Below, one piece after another: positions 51,099 to 60,249 of a stretch of DNA of 64,000 nucleotides. The position numbers were made by a program, and so were the translations under genes. The DNA comes from an uncultured Mailhella sp. (GTDB lineage: Bacteria > Desulfobacterota > Desulfovibrionia > Desulfovibrionales > Desulfovibrionaceae). Positions within the stretch are counted from its first letter, which is position 1; each line of letters opens with the position of its first letter. The notes under the pieces were generated by a model. That model was not told where the DNA came from and made no database searches. It was given only the letters and a program-made list of their open reading frames with translations. The stretch spans positions 1 through 64,000 of the forward strand of contig NZ_CALUWY010000005.1 in NCBI RefSeq assembly GCF_944324615.1, given 5' to 3'.

Positions 51099-51947
51099 AT
51101 GTACGAATTCTGGAAAATCACCCCCGGCGGAAATCCGACCATTCTTCTGAGAGCCGAGGATTTCCCGCGGAATATGCGCGCTCAGGCGGCGGGCGCGGTC
51201 ATGAGCGACCAGCACATCGGTGCGGAACAGGTGGGCTATGTGCGCCTTTCGGGCAGGCCCCGGCTGGACATGATGGGCGGAGAATTCTGCCTCAACGCCA
51301 CGCGCTCCTTTGCCGTGCTTCTTGCTCAGGAAGGGCTTCTTGCGGGAAACGGCCATGAATACTCAGGCAGCGTGGAAGTTTCCGGAGTGCCCGGCGACGT
51401 GGCCGTGCACGTGCGCCTTGAACCGGATCAGCTGCCCTTTGCCGAAGCCTGCCTGCACTTTGCCTCCCTGCCCGTGCCGGAAACGCTCCCGGAACAGGGC
51501 AGGCTCCTGCGCATTCCCGGCATCATTCACATTGTGCAGGAAGGTTCCGTCCCTTCTCAGGACAAACTGCCCCTGTTCTGCGAAAGACAGCGCAAAACAT
51601 GCGGTGTCGCCGCAGAGGAAGCCGTGGGGCATCTGTGGCTCTCGGGCCTGAAAAAGGACGGTGACAACGCCGAGGCGGAGCTTTATCCCGTGGTATGGGT
51701 GCGCGACACCGCCACCCTCTGCCGCGAAAGCGCCTGCGGTTCGGGCACGCTGGCCTGTGCTCTGGCGCTGCACCACAGCCTTCACGTCACGCGCTGTGCC
51801 ATACGCCAGCCCAGCGGGTTCCAGCTGAGCGTGCGCATGGAACACAGACCCGAAGGCTGGGATGTCTGGGTGGGCGGCCCCGTACGCATGACCGCGCACG
51901 GCCGCACCGACCTCACCGGCCTTCTGCCCTCCGGTCACACTTTGTAA
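51099..51947 (+). CDS. DapF-like epimerase/racemase
   Basis: The product is 282 residues with the two-lobed DapF fold. Two cysteines sit in the catalytic places: Cys64 in GGEFCLNATR and Cys213 in ESACGSGTLACALA. The usual GNGxR form of the first motif is altered, as in DapF relatives acting on other amino acids (for example histidine racemases). No lysine-pathway gene is adjacent, so the substrate may not be diaminopimelate. AAGGAAAG lies upstream. Confidence 0.75.
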   Translation: MYEFWKITPGGNPTILLRAEDFPRNMRAQAAGAVMSDQHIGAEQVGYVRLSGRPRLDMMGGEFCLNATRSFAVLLAQEGLLAGNGHEYSGSVEVSGVPGDVAVHVRLEPDQLPFAEACLHFASLPVPETLPEQGRLLRIPGIIHIVQEGSVPSQDKLPLFCERQRKTCGVAAEEAVGHLWLSGLKKDGDNAEAELYPVVWVRDTATLCRESACGSGTLACALALHHSLHVTRCAIRQPSGFQLSVRMEHRPEGWDVWVGGPVRMTAHGRTDLTGLLPSGHTL

Positions 51948-52040
51948 CAGAGAAGGACGCCCTTTTCCCTTGCCAAGCGGCACAGGATGATTAGAGTTAA
52001 CCCATCCTGTTCACACATCCACTCTGTGAGGCTTTCCTCC

Positions 52041-52454
52041 ATGCTCTGCCCCAACTGCCATGCCGACATTCCCGACAACAGCACCTCCTGCCCCCGCTGC
52101 GGCCAGCCCGTCATCCATGTCCGTGAAGTCGTGGATGCGGAACTGATGGACAGCCCCGGACGGGAACAGCACGGCACCTTCCACCAGCGCGTGGTCTTCA
52201 TGCAGTCCCATTCCAACCAGATCCTGCCTTCCTGCCAGATGGGCATCATCACCCTTGCTCTGGCCTTTGCCATGGGGTTGAAATTCGGCCTGCTGGCCTG
52301 CATAGGCTTTCTGGTTTTCGCGGGCATAGCACGCGTCATCACCTTTGCCGTCAACATACAGCTCATGATGATGGGCCGTTCCATCAATCCGCTGATTCTG
52401 CAGATCGTTTCCTGGTTCTGCTGCTGGAGCCTCGTGGCCTGGCTCGCATCATGA
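52041..52454 (+). CDS. Zinc-ribbon membrane protein
   Basis: The product is 137 residues. A zinc ribbon (MLCPNCHADIPDNSTSCPRC) is followed by a polar linker and two hydrophobic helices (GIITLALAFAMGLKFGLLAC and ILQIVSWFCCWSLVAW). An upstream in-frame ATG at 51987 has no better ribosome site. Function is unknown. Confidence 0.7.
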   Translation: MLCPNCHADIPDNSTSCPRCGQPVIHVREVVDAELMDSPGREQHGTFHQRVVFMQSHSNQILPSCQMGIITLALAFAMGLKFGLLACIGFLVFAGIARVITFAVNIQLMMMGRSINPLILQIVSWFCCWSLVAWLAS

Positions 52455-52599
52455 CGCGCCCGTGACCTTGTGCTCTCCTCTGCCGATGCAGGAGGGCTCT
52501 GCTGCGGCCTTTGCCGTTTTTCCGTTCCGCTCTTTTTCCGGCAGTCGCTTCTGCCGGTGGCACTTCTACGCGCAGCTGCTGCGTTTTTTCTGGTGATCC

Positions 52600-53280
52600 A
52601 TGCCTTCTTCCACGCCCCTTTCCTCCCCTTCCCTGGCCGAATACCTTTTTCTCGACCTCGACGGCACCCTGACCGACCCTTCGGAAGGCATTACCCGGGG
52701 CGTGATGTACGCGCTGGAACGCTTCGGCATCCATGAAAAAGACCCGCGCAGGCTCTATCCCTTCATCGGACCGCCTCTCTACGATTCCTTCATGCGCCAC
52801 TACGGCTTCGATCTTCCCTCGGCCTACAAGGCCATCGAATACTTTCAGGAATACTACGGACAGCAGGGCATGTATGAGAATGTGCCCTATCCCGGCATCA
52901 GGGAACTGCTCTACGCGTGGCAGGCGGAAGGCCGCAAGCTGGTGCTTGCCACCTCCAAGCCGGAAGTGTTCGCCGTGCGTATCCTGGAGCGCTTCGACAT
53001 GGCCGGAGCCTTTCTCCTCATGGCCGGCGGCGACGTGGAGGAAAAACGGGTGGAGAAGCAGCTCGTCATAGGCTATGCCATGGAAAAACTCGGCCTTTCC
53101 CATGGCGAAGGTTGCGTCATGATCGGTGACCGCAAGTTCGACGTGCTCGGCGCGGGTGTACACGGCATCCCCGCCCTCGGCGTCCTCTACGGCTTCGGCA
53201 GCCGGGAGGAACTTTCCGAGGCCGGGGCATCGTGGCTCGCGCAGAGCGTGGAGGAGCTCGGCTCCCTCATGCGGCGCTGA
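52600..53280 (+). CDS. HAD-superfamily phosphatase (phosphoglycolate phosphatase-like)
   Basis: The product is 226 residues: motif I LDLDGTLTDP, a helical cap (FMRHYGFDLPSAYKAIEYF), motif II LATSKP, and motif IV MIGDRKFDVLGA. It belongs to the Gph/PgmB branch; closest by pattern is the pyrophosphatase/5'-nucleotidase-like group. Convergent with the fused membrane gene 5 bases away. Confidence 0.88.
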   Translation: MPSSTPLSSPSLAEYLFLDLDGTLTDPSEGITRGVMYALERFGIHEKDPRRLYPFIGPPLYDSFMRHYGFDLPSAYKAIEYFQEYYGQQGMYENVPYPGIRELLYAWQAEGRKLVLATSKPEVFAVRILERFDMAGAFLLMAGGDVEEKRVEKQLVIGYAMEKLGLSHGEGCVMIGDRKFDVLGAGVHGIPALGVLYGFGSREELSEAGASWLAQSVEELGSLMRR

Positions 53281-53285
53281 GGCGC

Positions 53286-53720
53286 CTAGTCCATCCGCTC
53301 CATCCGGACGGAAGCGCCGTCTTCCAGCCCGGCAAAGTGCTCCATGCCGGATTCCACTCTCCCCAGGGGAACAAGCCCGCTGGAGGGACGGAAATCACGG
53401 TAGAACACGGCAAGATTGCCCCAGGGAGCATAATAGGTGAAGCTTCCTTCCGAAGGATCGCAGCCTGCGGGGGACTTTTCCGTATCCAGCTTTTCCGGCA
53501 GATAGGCGATCTTTTCCGTACCGTTGAAATCCTCAAAGGTCACGGTCAGAGGCAGCATGGCCGCAAAATCCCTGCATGCCGGATGATCCTCCAGGCGCAC
53601 CACGGCTTCTCCGTCCGCAAACAGCACGCGCACTTTCTGCCCGGCATCCTCGGCGGCCGAAGCATGACCGCATAGTCCCATCACGGCCGCAAGGGCCAGC
53701 ATACGCATCATTCCTTTCAT
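53286..53720 (-). CDS. Cyclophilin-like fold exported protein (internal start)
   Basis: From ATG 53720 the product is 144 residues with a clear signal peptide ending at HASA. The mature part (VRVLFADGEAVVRLEDHPAC, LPLTVTFEDFNGTEKIAYLP, YYAPWGNLAVFYRDF) matches the bacterial cyclophilin-like family of small periplasmic proteins. The strong ribosome site supports independent initiation, in the same frame as the upstream membrane protein. Confidence 0.75.
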   Translation of the reverse strand: MKGMMRMLALAAVMGLCGHASAAEDAGQKVRVLFADGEAVVRLEDHPACRDFAAMLPLTVTFEDFNGTEKIAYLPEKLDTEKSPAGCDPSEGSFTYYAPWGNLAVFYRDFRPSSGLVPLGRVESGMEHFAGLEDGASVRMERMD

Positions 53721-54464
53721 CGCACACTCCTTGTTCACAAAAGTCCGTCCGTGCCTTTTTCCGTATGTTTCCCGCAGAGCTTCGCCGTTTGCGGCAGGCA
53801 GCGCCGCAGCGGCATGTCGCGCCCCTTCCCTGCCCGGCCGGGAGCACATCCATGCCGCCCAGGCGAAAAGAAAGAACATGGCCCCGTAATCCATGAGCAG
53901 AAGACAGGCGCCGTCCTCTCCTCCCCAGGCCATGAAGGCGCTCCGCATGGTAAGCACATATTCCATGTCCCGCTCCGGGAAGGCGTGCACGCCGTACAGG
54001 GCAAAGGCTGCGCAGACAAAGCCCGATCCTCTGCGTGCAAAGGGAGAAAAACTTACCTTTCCGGAAGGCATGACTCTCCGCACATACAGCCCCGCATGCA
54101 GCGCCGCGAGAAGAAAGGCCCAGTGCGCGGAAAAGACATGCAGCGTTCTTGAAAACATGCCGCCTTCCAGTCCCAGGAAGGAAAACACCGTGCGGGAAAT
54201 GGGCAGAACGCTGAACAGCGCGCACAAGAATGCCGGAAAAAGAAGCCCGTTCACCACAAGCCGGAGCATGCGGGAAGCAGGGTATCCGCCCCGGAAAAGG
54301 GTGCTGAACCAGTGTCTGTTCAGCCATACATGCCACGCCACCAGGCACGCCAGGCCCACGCCCAGCCATTCATGAGCCGCATTGCCCGTATGGCGACCGG
54401 CCATGAGCAGAAGAAACAATGCCGCCATCACTCCGTCAAGCCGGAGTCTGCCCGCTTTTTTCAT
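53286..54464 (-). CDS. DUF4405-like membrane protein read in frame into a cyclophilin-like protein
   Basis: From ATG 54464 (GAGGAG upstream) one frame runs 392 residues without a stop. Residues 1-~240 hold several membrane helices with His residues placed as in DUF4405/cytochrome b-like proteins (GNAAHEWLGVGLACLVAWHV, LHVFSAHWAFLLAALHAG). Then comes a polar link and a second signal peptide starting MKGMMRMLALAAVM, with its own AAGGAG 6 bases upstream, leading into a cyclophilin-like domain. Normally these are two proteins. Either a stop codon was lost and a fusion is made, or both starts are used. Confidence 0.65.
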   Translation of the reverse strand: MKKAGRLRLDGVMAALFLLLMAGRHTGNAAHEWLGVGLACLVAWHVWLNRHWFSTLFRGGYPASRMLRLVVNGLLFPAFLCALFSVLPISRTVFSFLGLEGGMFSRTLHVFSAHWAFLLAALHAGLYVRRVMPSGKVSFSPFARRGSGFVCAAFALYGVHAFPERDMEYVLTMRSAFMAWGGEDGACLLLMDYGAMFFLFAWAAWMCSRPGREGARHAAAALPAANGEALRETYGKRHGRTFVNKECAMKGMMRMLALAAVMGLCGHASAAEDAGQKVRVLFADGEAVVRLEDHPACRDFAAMLPLTVTFEDFNGTEKIAYLPEKLDTEKSPAGCDPSEGSFTYYAPWGNLAVFYRDFRPSSGLVPLGRVESGMEHFAGLEDGASVRMERMD

Positions 54465-54786
54465 GGTGTTCTCCTCATGCCGGATACTTCCGCCGGATGC
54501 GCTTCCGGCAGGAACCCGGCATGAGAAAAAGATACGCGATTTCCCCCTGCCCGTTGAAGATACGCTTCTCGCAAATTCTTGCCCGATTCTTCCGGCGCAT
54601 CCATGAAGCGGCAACAAGGAGGCGGGATATACCTTCGGCGCAGAACGGCGTATGCTTCCACCAGAAACACATCCTTCAGAACGCGCATCCCTGCCGGAAC
54701 CTGCGGCCCGCCGTGTGGCCGTACCCCGTAAAACACGTTCCGACCTCTGCCGGAGCGCGCTGAACCGGCCCTGCCGGGGAGAAACC

Positions 54787-55764
54787 ATGACACGCACGCA
54801 CATTCCCGGCGCAGAAACGCCCCTCGTCATTTCCGCAAGCCGCGCCACGGATATTCCCGCCTTCCACGGCGCGTGGTTCATGGGCAGGCTGAAGGCCGGA
54901 TTCTGCCGCCGGAAAAATCCGTTCAACGTAAGGCAGGAAAGCCTCATTTCCTTTGAAAAGACCCGCGTCATCGTTTTCTGGAGCAAGGATCCGGCCCCTT
55001 TTCTGAAACATCTCGCCGCCATAGGCGACGCAGGCTTTTCCTTTTACTTTCAGTTCACGCTGAACGACTACGAAAAAGAGAAGCTGGAGCCGCATCTTCC
55101 CTCCCTGCGGGCGAGAATCGACACCTTTCAGCGTCTGGCCGACCTCATCGGGCCGCAGCGCGTCATCTGGCGCTTCGATCCCGTCATTCTCGGCGGCGGC
55201 ATGGAGGTGGACACGGTTCTGGAACGGCTGGAGCGCCTGGGGCGGGAACTTTCCCCCTTTACGGAAAAGCTGGTATTCAGCTTTGTGGACATGTACCGCA
55301 AAACGGCCCGGGCGCTGCACAAGGCAGATCCCTCTTTCCGCGCCCCCTCCGAAGGGGAAATGGCATACTTTGCCCGGAACCTTGCGGACATGAACCGCTC
55401 CTGGCCGCATCCCCTCGCCCTTGCCTCCTGTGCCGAAGCCATGGACCTCGGCACCTGGGGCATGGAAAAAAATGCCTGCATCGACAAAAAGCTCATCGCC
55501 CGCCTGTGCCCTGAGGATGAAGAACTGCGGCAGATTCTCTCCCCGGAAAAAGAACAGCTTTCCCTCCTGCCCCTGAAGAAGGCTTCCGACAAGGACTCAG
55601 GCCAGCGCAAGGCCTGCAACTGTTTCCCCAGCAGGGACATCGGGGCCTACAGCACCTGCCCCCACCTCTGCACCTACTGCTACGCCAACCTTTCGGAAGA
55701 ACTGGTGAGAAAACATATGAAATACTGCCTCTCTCAGCCGGAAAAGCACGAAGCTATGCTCTGA
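54787..55764 (+). CDS. DUF1848 family protein with C-terminal Cys cluster
   Basis: The product is 325 residues from ATG 54787 (GGGGAG upstream). The N-terminus (VISASRATDIPAFHGAWF) and KTRVIVFWSKDPAPFL are DUF1848 hallmarks; the barrel-like middle includes FQFTLNDYEKEKLEP and VIWRFDPVILG. Near the C-terminus lie CNCFPSRDIGAYSTCPHLC and CYAN, which could hold an iron-sulfur cluster. The biochemical role of the family is not known to me. Confidence 0.85.
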   Translation: MTRTHIPGAETPLVISASRATDIPAFHGAWFMGRLKAGFCRRKNPFNVRQESLISFEKTRVIVFWSKDPAPFLKHLAAIGDAGFSFYFQFTLNDYEKEKLEPHLPSLRARIDTFQRLADLIGPQRVIWRFDPVILGGGMEVDTVLERLERLGRELSPFTEKLVFSFVDMYRKTARALHKADPSFRAPSEGEMAYFARNLADMNRSWPHPLALASCAEAMDLGTWGMEKNACIDKKLIARLCPEDEELRQILSPEKEQLSLLPLKKASDKDSGQRKACNCFPSRDIGAYSTCPHLCTYCYANLSEELVRKHMKYCLSQPEKHEAML

Positions 55765-55788
55765 AGAGCCTCATTTTTTAAAGAGGGT

Positions 55789-56940
55789 TCAGCGCTTTTT
55801 TCCGCCCCGGAAGAACACGGATCCTGCGGCAAGACAGAGGCATGCAGCAAGCACGATCAGCAAGGCGTCGGGAAGCCCCCTGTCACGGGCGACAAAGCCG
55901 AGAAACGGCGGGAAAAACAGCAGTCCGCTGTAGGAAAGCAGAGAAACCACGGCGCTTGCCCTGCCCGCGCTGATGCCGGGAACGCTCCCTGCACGGCTGA
56001 AAAACAGCGGCACCAGCGGGGAAAGCCCGGCCCCCATGAGGGCATAGCCCGCAAGGCAGAGCGCCGCCGAAGAGGACCGGAGCACCACGAACATGCCGCA
56101 AAACGCCAGAAGGGAACCGGAAAGCAGCAGCGGAAAATCCCCCATGCCGCTGCGGAGCCTGTCGCCGAAAAGGCGGCAGAACACGGTGGTGAGAGAAAAG
56201 GCCGCAAACACAAGGGCGGCGGTTTCCTCCCCCGCTCCCTTGACCGTGAACAGCAGCAGACTGCCCCATTCGGCCACCGAACCTTCCGCGGCGTAGGCGA
56301 GCATGGACAACACGCCGCACAGCACCACGAAAAGCGGCAGAGAGCCGGAAGCCTTTTCCCTGCCGGGGGAAGCCTCCGGCAGATCGTCCAGAAGGCGGCG
56401 GGAAGCCCACAGGCGGAAAAAGCTGTACACACCCAGCACGCACACGGCATTGACAAAAGGGCTCAGCCCCAGCGCCGCAGACAATGCCCCGGACAAAGAA
56501 CCCGTCACGCCCCCGAAACTGTACGCGGCGTGCATGAACGACATGCAGCGCGAGCGGTAGCGCCTTTCTATCTGTATGCCCTGCGTATTGATGGAAACGT
56601 CCACAAGGCCCATGCTCATGCCCGTCAGCAGGCATCCTGCGCCAAGCTGCACCGGACTCTGCGAAAGACAACACAGCGCCACGGCAAGGGCCAGTGCCAG
56701 AGAGGCCGTTCTCAATACCCGCGCGCTACCCCACCTGGCAATGGCGCGGCTGCTGCAGAAGAGCGCAACAAGGCTGGAAAGGCCGAGACAGAGCAGCAGA
56801 AGGCCTATTTCGGCCTCATCGGCGCCGGTCTGCATTTTCAGCGCGGGCATTCGGGAGGTAAGGACACCGTAGGCCAATCCGGGACAGATGAAAAAACAGG
56901 CGCACGCCGCGCGGACAACGGAATATTCTGCCTGATGCAT
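55789..56940 (-). CDS. MFS transporter (YbjJ-like)
   Basis: The product is 383 residues with 12 predicted membrane helices, opening FFICPGLAYGVLTSRMPALK and carrying the loop ARWGSARVLR between helices 2 and 3. Small exporter or sugar-type MFS proteins have this length. It diverges from a MerR-family regulator, with a MerR-type promoter between, so it is probably an inducible efflux pump. Confidence 0.85.
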   Translation of the reverse strand: MHQAEYSVVRAACACFFICPGLAYGVLTSRMPALKMQTGADEAEIGLLLLCLGLSSLVALFCSSRAIARWGSARVLRTASLALALAVALCCLSQSPVQLGAGCLLTGMSMGLVDVSINTQGIQIERRYRSRCMSFMHAAYSFGGVTGSLSGALSAALGLSPFVNAVCVLGVYSFFRLWASRRLLDDLPEASPGREKASGSLPLFVVLCGVLSMLAYAAEGSVAEWGSLLLFTVKGAGEETAALVFAAFSLTTVFCRLFGDRLRSGMGDFPLLLSGSLLAFCGMFVVLRSSSAALCLAGYALMGAGLSPLVPLFFSRAGSVPGISAGRASAVVSLLSYSGLLFFPPFLGFVARDRGLPDALLIVLAACLCLAAGSVFFRGGKKR

Positions 56941-57001
56941 GCCATGCTTCTCCTTTGATCTGCGCCGGAGCTGTCCGGCGGCTTTTCCTGAGCATCCGTT
57001 C

Positions 57002-57032
57002 AGCGTAAACTACCGGGTAACACAAGGGTCAA
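57002..57032 (-). promoter_or_regulatory. MerR-type promoter with 19-base spacer for the MFS gene
   Basis: On the minus strand TTGACC (57027-57032) and TACGCT (57002-57007) are 19 bases apart, the overlong spacing typical of MerR-activated promoters. The spacer has partial dyad symmetry (CTTGTGTTACCCGGTAG). Confidence 0.65.
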
Positions 57033-57042
57033 GGAGAAAATC

Positions 57043-57909
57043 GTGGAACACGGAACTTTTCTGAATGTGGGTGAATTCGCCCGCATCTGCCACACTACCA
57101 GGGAAACGCTCCTGCACTATGACAGGAAGGGCCTTCTCAAGCCCGCCTATGTCGCGGAAAACGGGTACCGCCGCTACAGCATGAAGCAGTATTTCGACTT
57201 CGACCTCATCTGCCTGCTGAAGGAAGGAGGCAGTACGCTGGAAGAAATCAGAAACTGCCGCGCCTGCTGCGGAAAGGAGGGATTCCTGCCGCTGTTCCGG
57301 GAACGCATCGCCGCTCTCATGAAGGAACAGGAGCGCATCGAGCACCGGCTTTCCATGCTGAAAAAGCTCACGGCCATGAGCGAAGAGGCCCTTGCGGCGG
57401 ATACGGACAAACTTTTCTTTGAAGAAAGGCCCGCGGAGGACATACTTATCTACCCCGTGGACTCCGACAAGATCACCGACAGGGAATCGAGCGTGGAATG
57501 CTATTCCGCCTGCCTGCTGAACAGCATGGCGGACGGCAACGCCATCGACCCGCCCCTCGGCGTCATCATTCCCGAAGAAGACGCCCGGCAGGGCCGCTTC
57601 CGCATCTGCCACATCTTCACGGCCGCCTGGAACAACACAAGCCTGAAGAACGCTCTGCGCGTGGAAGAAGGCCGCTATGCCTGCCTCTTCCACAAAGGCA
57701 CCCTGGAAAGCCACGAAGAGGCCTTCCATGCGCTGCTCAGACAAACAGCGGCCATGGGGCTGCGTGTGTGCGGCCCCGTGTTCGCCTGTGATCAGATGAA
57801 CTACGCCCTTGCCGAAACCGGCGAGGTCTATGTCGCAAAATACGCGGTGAGGGTGAAAAAGCAGCCCCAAGAGGAGCCTGCCCTGCAAAGCGGCCCCCGC
57901 ATCCCCTGA
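57043..57909 (+). CDS. MerR-family regulator with effector domain
   Basis: The product is 288 residues with a GTG start after AAGGAG. The MerR winged helix is clear (NVGEFARICHTTRETLLHYD, GYRRYSMKQY), followed by a coiled-coil dimer helix and a C-terminal GyrI/BmrR-like effector domain. It likely activates the divergent MFS gene in response to a hydrophobic compound. Confidence 0.88.
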   Translation: MEHGTFLNVGEFARICHTTRETLLHYDRKGLLKPAYVAENGYRRYSMKQYFDFDLICLLKEGGSTLEEIRNCRACCGKEGFLPLFRERIAALMKEQERIEHRLSMLKKLTAMSEEALAADTDKLFFEERPAEDILIYPVDSDKITDRESSVECYSACLLNSMADGNAIDPPLGVIIPEEDARQGRFRICHIFTAAWNNTSLKNALRVEEGRYACLFHKGTLESHEEAFHALLRQTAAMGLRVCGPVFACDQMNYALAETGEVYVAKYAVRVKKQPQEEPALQSGPRIP

Positions 57910-58050
57910 ACGCCCCCTGCCGGGCATGGCGGAAACGTTCCATCTCCCCTGCCGTGAGCCGGAAGGAAAACCATGCCTGCCGCCCGGAAGGATGCCTGAG
58001 TCTGCGGGCATGACCGCTCATCCCGAAGGCCGGCACGGCGCATCGGGCAC

Positions 58051-58090
58051 AGAAAAGCGGCGGCTCCCTCACGGGAACCGCCGCTTTTCT
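58051..58090. terminator. Bidirectional terminator between the MerR gene and hslV
   Basis: Arms 58051-58068 and 58073-58090 pair over about 17 bases (GAAAAGCGGCGG with CCGCCGCTTTTC) and are flanked by T runs. Confidence 0.88.
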
Positions 58091-58104
58091 CTTTTTCTGC
58101 CGGA

Positions 58105-58644
58105 CTACTTTTCTATGACTTCCATGGTGAGATGCGTGTTGGTGAACACGCAGATATCCGCGGCAATGGCCATGGATTCCTTCACGATTTCCGAAGGCGT
58201 CATCTGCGTGTGCCGAAGCAGCGCACGCGCGGCGGAAAGGGCGTAGGCCCCGCCGGAGCCGATGGCGGCCACGCCGTCATCCGGTTCTATGACATCGCCC
58301 GTGCCGGTAAGAATAAGCGTGCGGTCGGCATCGGCCACCAGCAGAAGCGCTTCGAGCTTGCGCAGGAACTTGTCCTGCCGCCAGTCCTTGGCCATTTCCA
58401 CGGCGGCGCGCAGAAGATTGCCGCCCGATTCCTCAAGCTTGGCCTCAAAACGTTCAAACAGGGTGAAGGCGTCGGCCGTGGCTCCCGCGAAACCGGCCAG
58501 TACCTGGCCTCTGTACAGACGGCGCACCTTGCGGGCCGTGTGCTTCATCACCATGGTCTGGCCCATGGTCACCTGACCGTCCCCGCCGATGGCCACGCCG
58601 TGTTCATTGCGCACGGCCAGAATGGTTGTTCCTCTCAGTTCCAT
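58105..58644 (-). CDS. hslV: ATP-dependent protease peptidase subunit HslV
   Basis: The product is 179 residues from ATG 58644 (AGGAG upstream). Cleavage after RG exposes the catalytic Thr ([12 protein letters not shown]), followed by [14 protein letters not shown] and [18 protein letters not shown], typical of HslV/ClpQ. The partner hslU is not next to it in this window. Confidence 0.95.
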   Translation of the reverse strand: MELRGTTILAVRNEHGVAIGGDGQVTMGQTMVMKHTARKVRRLYRGQVLAGFAGATADAFTLFERFEAKLEESGGNLLRAAVEMAKDWRQDKFLRKLEALLLVADADRTLILTGTGDVIEPDDGVAAIGSGGAYALSAARALLRHTQMTPSEIVKESMAIAADICVFTNTHLTMEVIEK

Positions 58645-58804
58645 ATGGTCTCCTGCGTCGGGCAGCGTGCGGGAAAGGCGGCCCATCTCCGGCTCAGGCC
58701 GGAAAACGTATCCGCGATTCTCACATATCGCCGCCCTGCGTTGAATGTCTCCTGCCGGGCATTGTTCCGCCCGGAGTCTGTATGAAAGCGGAATGCCTCG
58801 CGAC

Positions 58805-60223
58805 TCAGCGGGCTTCCTTCATGATCCTGGCGCGCGCCGCCGCCTTTTCCTCATAGGTTTTAATGGCCTTCTTCTCCTCGGCGCTGCGCGCGGAGGCCTT
58901 CGCCTTTTCCAGCCAGCTTTCGGCCCGGCGCCGGTCGTTGCTGTAGAGGGCCGCATAGGCAAGGTGCAGATAGCCCTCGCAGAGCTTGTTCACCGCACCG
59001 AGGGACCTTCCGTAATAGGTATGCACCTCACTGTCTTCCGGCACATGGCGCAGAACCTCGCGGTAGCGCTGCTGGGCCCCGGCCCTGTCGCCGGCATCGT
59101 CCAGAAGGCGCGCGTAGAAGAACACCGCGTAATAATCCCCGGGGGAAAGGCGGAGCGACTGTTCCAGATAACGGCGGGCCCGGGTCACGTCGCCGCCCTT
59201 GGTGTATTCAAAAATACCCGCCTCGCGCAGGATGAGGGCATCGTTCGGCGCAAGCTTCAAAGCCGAAGCGAACAGCCCTTCCGCATCCTTGATGCGGTTC
59301 TGCCGTGCCGCAAGCATGGCCCTGCCCATGAGGCAGACGGAATCCTTCTCCCCTCCCCGGGCAAAAATCTGCTCCGCATGGGCCGCGTCACCGTAGCGGG
59401 CCCAGAGCAGCGCCTGCACACGGCGGAAGCGCCCGTCGTCCTCCCTGCGGTTTGTCAGGTTCGCCGGCATGCTCTGAATATCGGCCCTCAGCTTTGCAAG
59501 GCGGATGTTCAGGTCGGGGTGGGTGGAAAGATAGGCGGGCATGGCCGAACCGCCGCCCCAGTCCTGGGAACGCAGCACCTCGAACGCGCCGCCCAGCCCC
59601 TTCGGGTTGTAGCCCGCATCCACCAGATATCTGAGGCCGAAACGGTCGGCGTCGTCTTCATCCAGGCGGCTGTAGTTGAGCATGGCGGCGGAACCTGCGG
59701 CCATGCTTCCCACCATGGCCGCGCCGCCCGCGCTTCCGCCTCCGGCAAGGCCCGCCGCCACACCGGCCACCATGCCGAGAAGGGAGGCCATGGATATGAC
59801 GCGGCCCCTTTCCATGCGCCCGGCAATATGCCGCTGGGTGACGTGGGCCACTTCATGGGCGAGCACGCCCGCCAGCTCCGATTCATGGTTCAGGTGCATG
59901 ATGAGCCCTGAAAACACGAAGACGAAGCCGCCGGGCGCGGCAAAGGCGTTGAGGGAATTGTGCAGAACCACGTTGGCCGGGAATTTGTAGGGCTGGGGAG
60001 GCAGCGGCTTGACGAGGCGGTCCACCACATCCTGCACATAGTCGTGCACCACCGGATCTTCAATGATGGGCATGGTCGATTTGACCAGAACTTCAAATTC
60101 CCGGCCCATCTTCATTTCATCCTGAAGCGTGAAATCACCGAAAAGCCCTGCAAGGGCGGGCGACGGCGAAAGCAGCATGCCCGCCATGCAGACAACGGCG
60201 ATGAGGCGACGAACGCGCATCAT
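58805..60223 (-). CDS. M48-family metalloprotease with TPR repeats (BepA-like)
   Basis: The product is 472 residues: a signal peptide ([16 protein letters not shown]), the M48 catalytic domain with HEVAH (123-127) and [19 protein letters not shown], the Glu ligand in [12 protein letters not shown], and C-terminal TPR repeats ([20 protein letters not shown]). BepA/YfgC-type proteins assemble or degrade outer-membrane proteins. It precedes no clear operon partner, though cysS lies 26 bases upstream in the same direction. Confidence 0.92.
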   Translation of the reverse strand: MMRVRRLIAVVCMAGMLLSPSPALAGLFGDFTLQDEMKMGREFEVLVKSTMPIIEDPVVHDYVQDVVDRLVKPLPPQPYKFPANVVLHNSLNAFAAPGGFVFVFSGLIMHLNHESELAGVLAHEVAHVTQRHIAGRMERGRVISMASLLGMVAGVAAGLAGGGSAGGAAMVGSMAAGSAAMLNYSRLDEDDADRFGLRYLVDAGYNPKGLGGAFEVLRSQDWGGGSAMPAYLSTHPDLNIRLAKLRADIQSMPANLTNRREDDGRFRRVQALLWARYGDAAHAEQIFARGGEKDSVCLMGRAMLAARQNRIKDAEGLFASALKLAPNDALILREAGIFEYTKGGDVTRARRYLEQSLRLSPGDYYAVFFYARLLDDAGDRAGAQQRYREVLRHVPEDSEVHTYYGRSLGAVNKLCEGYLHLAYAALYSNDRRRAESWLEKAKASARSAEEKKAIKTYEEKAAARARIMKEAR

Positions 60224-60249
60224 GTCTTATTCCCGGCCTTTCCGGCCCG

